Below are positions 16,448-19,792 of a DNA stretch of 19,792 bases, piece after piece. Position numbers and translations under genes: made by a program. The notes beneath the pieces are model-generated. The model saw only the letters and a list, made by a program, of their open reading frames with translations. It ran no database searches and was not told the DNA's origin. This DNA comes from Proteobacteria bacterium UBA6921. GTDB taxonomy: Bacteria > Pseudomonadota > Gammaproteobacteria > SG8-11. The DNA is taken from contig DKAR01000036.1 in NCBI GenBank assembly GCA_002450895.1, positions 101,608 through 121,399 of the forward strand. The letters run 5' to 3'. Each line of letters begins with the position of its first letter. Position 1 is the first letter of the stretch.

Positions 16448-17038
16448 ATGTCAAAAAATCCCCTGAAAACCGGCGAAAAGCTCATGTTTGGTATTTTCGG
16501 AGCATTCATCGTGCTGGCCGTTGTCAGCTTCGCATTGCTTGAAATGATTCGAGCAAGATCTGACAAGCCGATGTACCAGCCCACGATGCATTTTGATTTC
16601 ACTGCAGAGGGAAAGCGCGGATCCGAGCTATTTCGCGAATCCCGATGTACATCCTGCCACCGCGCAATGCGAAACGGTACGAACATGGGCTTGTCTTTGG
16701 ATGGGCTGGGTTCGCGACGTACGAAGGAATGGATTATGGCGTTCCTGACGCAGCCGGAAAAAACGTACGACGCGCGAACCATCGATCATGGTCCGGCGCC
16801 GAAAGAAGCGGCTTACGTTGCGGAATTGCCCCCCAATGTCCTGAACGACATCGCTGCGTTTCTGTCTGAGTTGCGCGCCGACCAAGGGTCAGCCGCTGCT
16901 CCAAAGCCGCCAGAAGGCCGGTCGGAATTTATCGACAACATGCTGAAAGCCTGGGCGCCCAAAGATTGGGATGAGCGCTACACCGATGTGCGCAAGAAGC
17001 CCGCAGAAGGCGAAGCGTCCGGGACCGGGAAACAGTAA
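16448..17038 (+). CDS. Membrane-anchored monoheme cytochrome c
   Basis: The 196-residue protein has one N-terminal membrane helix (about 13-33, MFGIFGAFIVLAVVSFALLE), which should stay uncleaved as an anchor, and a periplasmic cytochrome c domain with one haem motif CTSCH (C67, C70, H71). M80 in GTNMG or another Met could be the sixth ligand; the usual Met near a D/QP motif is not evident. The C-terminal 40 residues are Pro- and charge-rich. It resembles the anchored cytochrome subunits (CcoO/CcoP or NorC type) that pass electrons to a haem-copper subunit. It leads an operon with the four-helix oxidase-like protein 12 bases downstream. The ATG lacks a good Shine-Dalgarno sequence. The 147 bases between the terminator and this start contain the 8-base repeat CCGATTGA at 16396 and 16422. 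Confidence 0.88.
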   Translation: MSKNPLKTGEKLMFGIFGAFIVLAVVSFALLEMIRARSDKPMYQPTMHFDFTAEGKRGSELFRESRCTSCHRAMRNGTNMGLSLDGLGSRRTKEWIMAFLTQPEKTYDARTIDHGPAPKEAAYVAELPPNVLNDIAAFLSELRADQGSAAAPKPPEGRSEFIDNMLKAWAPKDWDERYTDVRKKPAEGEASGTGKQ

Positions 17039-17050
17039 GGATCGAATCTG

Positions 17051-17563
17051 ATGAACGAATGGGAAACAAACGAGGATTATACCCGCTACACGCTTTGGTT
17101 CGTTTATGCGTGCGTGATTTACAGCATCATCGGGTTCTCATGGGGCGCGCTCATGGGCGGTATCGCTGATTTCCGGTATTTCGTCGATCACCGGTTGCAC
17201 GGCAATTTGATTGTCCGGGCGCACACGCATATCAATCTGCTTGGCTGGGTTGAGATGGCGATCTTCGCGGCGGTTTACTACATTATTCCGCGCTTGGTCC
17301 GTCGATCGATCTACAGCATCAAGCTCGTCAAAGTGCATTTCTGGACGCATAACTTCGGGCTCATCGGAATGGTTGTTTTTTTTACTGCCGCGGGTATCAC
17401 CGGCGGCGTTGCCAGTGTTACTGCGCCGCCCGATCAGGTTGAACTCCTTGTGAAACCTTATTTGGCGACGATGGGTATTTTCGGAACAATGGTGTTGGTT
17501 GCAAATATCATTTGGGCATACAACATTTTCAGAACTTGCGCAGGCTGGAGTATTAGCAAATGA
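17051..17563 (+). CDS. Short four-helix protein like the N-terminal part of haem-copper oxidase subunit I
   Basis: The 170-residue product has four membrane helices, about 12-37, 54-80, 96-120 and 138-160. Helix 2 reads VRAHTHINLLGWVEMAIFAA, the pattern around the low-spin haem histidine of CcoN/NorB-type subunit I; H58 lies seven residues before the Gly of LGW. H96 and H100 (KVHFWTHNFG) in helix 3 also fit the family. Helices 5-12, with the CuB ligands and the HxH of helix 10, are absent, and the next gene starts in its stop (ATGA), so it is not a recent frameshift. It may be a haem-b subunit passing electrons from the neighbouring cytochrome c, or an assembly or regulatory relative. An AAGGA stretch precedes the ATG by about ten bases. 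Confidence 0.8.
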   Translation: MNEWETNEDYTRYTLWFVYACVIYSIIGFSWGALMGGIADFRYFVDHRLHGNLIVRAHTHINLLGWVEMAIFAAVYYIIPRLVRRSIYSIKLVKVHFWTHNFGLIGMVVFFTAAGITGGVASVTAPPDQVELLVKPYLATMGIFGTMVLVANIIWAYNIFRTCAGWSISK

Positions 17564-18078
17564 AGTTGAAGTTCTTGTCTACATTGCTGGCTGTTTTGTT
17601 TCTGGCGGGCTGCGTTGGTGATCAAAGCCGATTGCACGTCGGAGCGAAGGTGCCAAGTCTGCGCACTAAAACACTGGGCGACGTTGGCGGTGATCTGGCA
17701 AAAATTACGACGTATCGCTATCCGGACGAGCGGATGTACCAAATGTCTCTCGATCAGGCTTTGACTTCCGGAAAGATCGTAGTGCTTGAGTTCGCGACGC
17801 CGGCACACTGCACCGTCTGCGACAACCAGCTGAGCATGTTGAAGGCGCTGCTGGACAAGTATCAGGACAAGGCGATTTTTCTCCACATGGACCAGTATCA
17901 GAATGCTGTCGCATTCCGAACGTACCAGGTGTTGGGTGATCCGTGGACCTTTGTGATAGACGCCGGAAATTTCGTGCGTTTCAAGCGGCCTGGCCGAATG
18001 CTTTATCAGGAGCTTGATGCCGTGATTCAGGGCGTGCTGGATGCGCCACCACTGACCGCGCAAGCGGACGCGAGCTGA
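17560..18078 (+). CDS. Thioredoxin-fold lipoprotein (CxxC), probable oxidase or cytochrome maturation factor
   Basis: The 172-residue product has a lipoprotein signal with lipobox LAGC (C18) and a thioredoxin-like fold from about 64. The redox motif is CTVC (C84, C87) in FATPAHCTVCDNQ, with a cis-proline site in LGDPWTFVID (P128). Lipid anchoring on the outer face of the inner membrane suits a reductant for haem-c or copper-site cysteines, as TlpA or Sco proteins do. The Sco histidine ligand was not identified, so TlpA/thioredoxin-like is the safer name. Its ATG overlaps the stop of the four-helix oxidase-like gene by four bases, and its own stop overlaps the next start, so all are probably translated as one unit. 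Function in assembling the neighbouring cytochromes is inferred from context. Confidence 0.82.
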   Translation: MKLKFLSTLLAVLFLAGCVGDQSRLHVGAKVPSLRTKTLGDVGGDLAKITTYRYPDERMYQMSLDQALTSGKIVVLEFATPAHCTVCDNQLSMLKALLDKYQDKAIFLHMDQYQNAVAFRTYQVLGDPWTFVIDAGNFVRFKRPGRMLYQELDAVIQGVLDAPPLTAQADAS

Positions 18079-18527
18079 TGGCCAGCGAGCGTTGGACATT
18101 GGCGCCGGATCGACAGGGCGTCATTTGGGATGCAATGCTGTACGTGCCCACCTGTGCAGGCCTCATCGTTGCCGCATTCTCATTTTGGTACAAAGGGAAT
18201 CCCAATCTGACGTACCTCTTGCTGTTCCTGGGGACGTTCTTTCTGGTACAGGGTGCGCATCGCATCTTGGGGCGTCTTATGGTGCTGCCCGGATCGCCCG
18301 TTGCCATTGATGTTTCGAAGCAGCGTGTGGTCGTCGAGTCACGCAACGGCGCGCGCGTAGAGCTTGTGAAGAACGTTCGCTTCTTCCCGGACTACGCCGG
18401 CAAATCCTTTGGATTAGTCGGGATGGATTTGAGCGGAAGCCGCAAGCAGTACGTTTTTCACCGCGGCCAGTTCCCGCAACCGGATGAATTCAAGAAAATA
18501 ACGGCGTCTCTGAAGGTATACGCCTGA
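18078..18527 (+). CDS. Two-helix membrane protein with soluble C-terminal domain, unknown function
   Basis: The 149-residue product has two membrane helices (about 20-38 and 44-62) and then a cytoplasmic-type domain of about 80 residues with alternating beta-strand character: PVAIDVSKQRVVVESRNGAR, VELVKNVRFFPD, GMDLSG, KQYVFHRG. This looks like small bacterial PH-like domains attached to membrane helices, but I do not recognise a named family and see no cysteines, haem motif or catalytic signature in the soluble part. The start overlaps the stop of the lipoprotein gene by one base (TGATG), making it the fourth member of the cytochrome operon. A role in assembling or regulating the complex is a guess from position. 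Confidence 0.75.
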   Translation: MASERWTLAPDRQGVIWDAMLYVPTCAGLIVAAFSFWYKGNPNLTYLLLFLGTFFLVQGAHRILGRLMVLPGSPVAIDVSKQRVVVESRNGARVELVKNVRFFPDYAGKSFGLVGMDLSGSRKQYVFHRGQFPQPDEFKKITASLKVYA

Positions 18528-18547
18528 CGGCGACGTAACGACCAGAA

Positions 18548-18739
18548 TTATCGGCGCCGACGTCGAATCACATCCCACGCCATGATCCCGATGACGATGG
18601 CGCCGGCCGTAACCGCCGCAGCGATCACGATGGCCTCTGTTTGTGGGTTCACCAGACCGCCCAAAAACATGTGCACTGAGTAGCCAAGAATGACCAGAGA
18701 ACTGGTCGCCGCGATGCAATAGAGAACGATCTCTTTCAT
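18548..18739 (-). CDS. Small two-helix membrane protein, unknown function
   Basis: The 63-residue product has two hydrophobic helices (about 4-27 and 36-56) and a strongly basic end (RRRRR), consistent with the positive-inside rule. No motif identifies it. It ends 20 bases from the stop of the preceding plus-strand gene and is the only minus-strand gene in the cytochrome region. The ribosome-binding site is poor, and the case rests on the clear membrane-protein pattern in a stretch not otherwise coding. Confidence 0.6.
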   Translation of the reverse strand: MKEIVLYCIAATSSLVILGYSVHMFLGGLVNPQTEAIVIAAAVTAGAIVIGIMAWDVIRRRRR

Positions 18740-19075
18740 TAAATTCGAATGCTCGACAAGTTGCGCAAAATTACGATTCGGTCTGAACGCTGAATCCTAT
18801 CAAAATACTCTGAAATTGAAGCAGTTTGCTGCATTCCGCGGCCATCCATTTTGTTGCAACGATAACTCAGAAAAAGGCTTGACCCAGCATTGTTCGCTGT
18901 GACAGGATTCCGCGTCACTGAGTAGACCCATATCCCGTGCGCGTTTCGCGCCGCAAAATTTTGCGAAAAGGAGGGGTCTCGAAGAGATAGCTAGCTGCCT
19001 CGCGATCATAAAAACAAGACGCGAAAAACAGGGCAAACGGATTAGAAAGCATTACAAACTACAGGAGGAGAGGGG
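18740..19075. other. 336-base intergenic region upstream of the oxidase genes
   Basis: This gap lies between the divergent 63-residue gene and the 84-residue gene and should hold promoters for both. It is less GC-rich than the genes. It contains a perfect 14-base palindrome, a second copy of its CGCAAAATT half at 18764, and a possible -35 TTGACC at 18879 without a good -10 partner. I found no convincing gene or RNA here. Confidence 0.5.
18952..18965. repeat. Perfect 14-base palindrome, possible operator
   Basis: CGCAAAATTTTGCG is its own reverse complement. It is nested in a wider inverted repeat, TTTCGC (18944-18949) with GCGAAA (18963-18968). It lies 110 bases before the 84-residue gene that opens the downstream oxidase cluster, a suitable place for a regulator site. 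No known regulator is assigned to this motif here. Confidence 0.5.
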
Positions 19076-19330
19076 ATGAAAAATTCGTTTATTCTTTGCT
19101 TCATTTCAGGCGTACTCACCGGCATGGGCAATGGTAGCGTTTTCGGCGCTGCCCTGATGTGCTTTCTCGGCCGTGGAAAATTCACCGATTGGGGTGGCTG
19201 GATGGGAGATGCCTACAATCCCGTAACCTTCACCGGGTTCGTTGACTGGGCCATGATCGTATTCGGCGTCGCCTTCTACATTACGTTGCACATCGCAGTG
19301 CGCAAGCACCAGCAGATGGAAGCGCGCTAA
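19076..19330 (+). CDS. 84-residue two-helix membrane protein preceding oxidase subunit I
   Basis: An excellent ribosome-binding site, AGGAGGAG (19063-19070), precedes the ATG. The product has a Gly-rich first helix (about 5-31, SGVLTGMGNGSVFGAALMCF) and a second helix (about 54-76, FVDWAMIVFGVAFYITLHIA), ending with a hydrophilic tail. H72 lies near the end of helix 2. I do not recognise the family. It is the first gene of a run leading into a haem-copper subunit I, so an accessory or structural subunit of that complex is likely. The next gene follows after 62 bases with its own strong ribosome-binding site. Confidence 0.75.
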   Translation: MKNSFILCFISGVLTGMGNGSVFGAALMCFLGRGKFTDWGGWMGDAYNPVTFTGFVDWAMIVFGVAFYITLHIAVRKHQQMEAR

Positions 19331-19392
19331 TAACGTCAGCAATCCACGAAATAAATTCGACCGAAAATCTAACAAACTATAGGGGTGCTTCT

Positions 19393-19485
19393 ATGACGAT
19401 GGTTGCGAGTATTGGTTGTATCTTGCTGGCATTTTCAAGCATGTGGTTTGGTTGGTATCTGCTGATGCCTCGCAGCCGAGGTTGA
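19393..19485 (+). CDS. 30-residue single-helix membrane peptide, CcoQ-like in size and position
   Basis: The ATG follows AGGGG (19381-19385) with seven bases between, and opens a 30-codon frame closed by TGA. The peptide has one hydrophobic helix with aromatic residues (about 5-25, from ASIGCILLAF through WFGWYLLM) and a basic end PRSRG. It sits 41 bases before subunit I. Small single-helix subunits such as CcoQ stabilise cbb3 oxidases; this peptide matches in build, not in recognisable sequence. Confidence 0.7.
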   Translation: MTMVASIGCILLAFSSMWFGWYLLMPRSRG

Positions 19486-19526
19486 TCCGGCGGTAACGGA
19501 ATTTTCTTTTCTCTTGGGAGGGGATA

Positions 19527-19792
19527 ATGTTTAAGTACTTGTTCGCAAAAAATGAGGATATCCCGGCCGGCGCGTCAGCGGTGTATTTCGGGTACTCCTC
19601 GATTATCTGGTTTATCGTCGGAACCGGTCTCGGTTCTTTTAATGCAGCAAAGCTCGCGTTCCCGGATTTTGTCACCGGTATCGAGATGCTCTCTTTCGGC
19701 CATATGCGCCAGGTTCACGTTCTGGCTGTCATTCTCGGCTGGATTTCAATGGCGTTCGCGATGGCGATGATGTACATCACCCCGGCGCTGGG
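19527..19792 (+). CDS. Haem-copper oxidase/NO reductase subunit I, cbb3/NOR-like (3' partial)
   Basis: A GGGAGGGG ribosome-binding site (19516-19523) precedes the ATG; 88 codons are visible before the window ends. Helix 1 is at about 17-37 (AVYFGYSSIIWFIVGTGLG) and helix 2 at about 62-84. Helix 2 begins GHMRQVHVLAVILGWISMA, whose H64 fits the low-spin haem ligand in the RxxH position of C-family (cbb3) and NOR-type subunit I. The visible part cannot distinguish an oxygen-reducing from an NO-reducing enzyme; that needs the CuB helices and the later Tyr/Glu residues beyond the edge. The two small membrane genes before it are probably subunits of the same complex. Confidence 0.82.
   Translation, partial: MFKYLFAKNEDIPAGASAVYFGYSSIIWFIVGTGLGSFNAAKLAFPDFVTGIEMLSFGHMRQVHVLAVILGWISMAFAMAMMYITPAL

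Noticed and set aside
17051..17563. The short oxidase-like gene as a frameshifted pseudogene
   Set aside because: The lipoprotein gene begins within its stop codon in another frame, and no remnant of helices 5-12 is seen downstream.
18800..19036. A 78-codon minus-strand frame in the gap upstream of the oxidase genes
   Set aside because: No good ribosome-binding site or recognisable pattern, and the stretch has the look of regulatory DNA with a palindrome inside it.

Overview
The window looks like chromosomal DNA of a gammaproteobacterium, probably an aerobic or micro-aerobic lineage rich in c-type cytochromes. The reasons are an mpl peptidoglycan-recycling ligase, an RNase D whose catalytic residues fall at the same positions as in E. 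coli, an ApaG, a ClsB-like cardiolipin synthase and a c4-like diheme cytochrome. The genus cannot be told from the sequence alone. There is no rRNA, tRNA, transposase, integrase or CRISPR array; base composition looks even and moderately GC-rich.

Left part (1-11570) is mostly housekeeping and envelope. An RND efflux pump gene is cut by the left edge and is followed by a large DedA/PAP2-like/LssY membrane protein. A minus-strand group (7117 down to 4596) holds a five-helix membrane protein, mpl and a LON-domain protein; the first two are coupled by an ATGA overlap. Divergent from it is rnd (RNase D), then a periplasmic CPHC thioredoxin-fold protein with a phospholipase-D-type cardiolipin synthase directly behind it. 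apaG (minus) and a PsiE-family membrane gene (plus) are divergent neighbours.

Middle part (11582-14849, minus strand) is a three-gene operon: a MotA/TolQ/ExbB-like proton-channel subunit, a partner with a MotB/ExbD-like membrane helix joined to a von Willebrand A domain with a complete MIDAS motif, and a GT-C-like polytopic membrane protein. This is the best candidate for an uncharacterised system: an ion-driven motor whose usual peptidoglycan- or TonB-type module is replaced by a metal-dependent adhesion domain.

Right part (15222-19792, plus strand except one small gene) is respiratory. It has a 31-residue membrane peptide, a diheme c4-like cytochrome closed by a strong terminator, then a tight operon of a membrane-anchored monoheme cytochrome c, a four-helix protein resembling only the N-terminal third of a haem-copper oxidase subunit I, a thioredoxin-like lipoprotein and a two-helix protein with a soluble C-terminal domain. 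After a 336-base intergenic stretch come an 84-residue two-helix protein, a 30-residue single-helix peptide and a second haem-copper oxidase subunit I gene, cut by the right edge. The two subunit-I-like proteins share the helix-2 haem histidine at the same spacing from an LGW motif, so the region probably encodes a cbb3/NOR-type oxidase or reductase with several small or atypical subunits.
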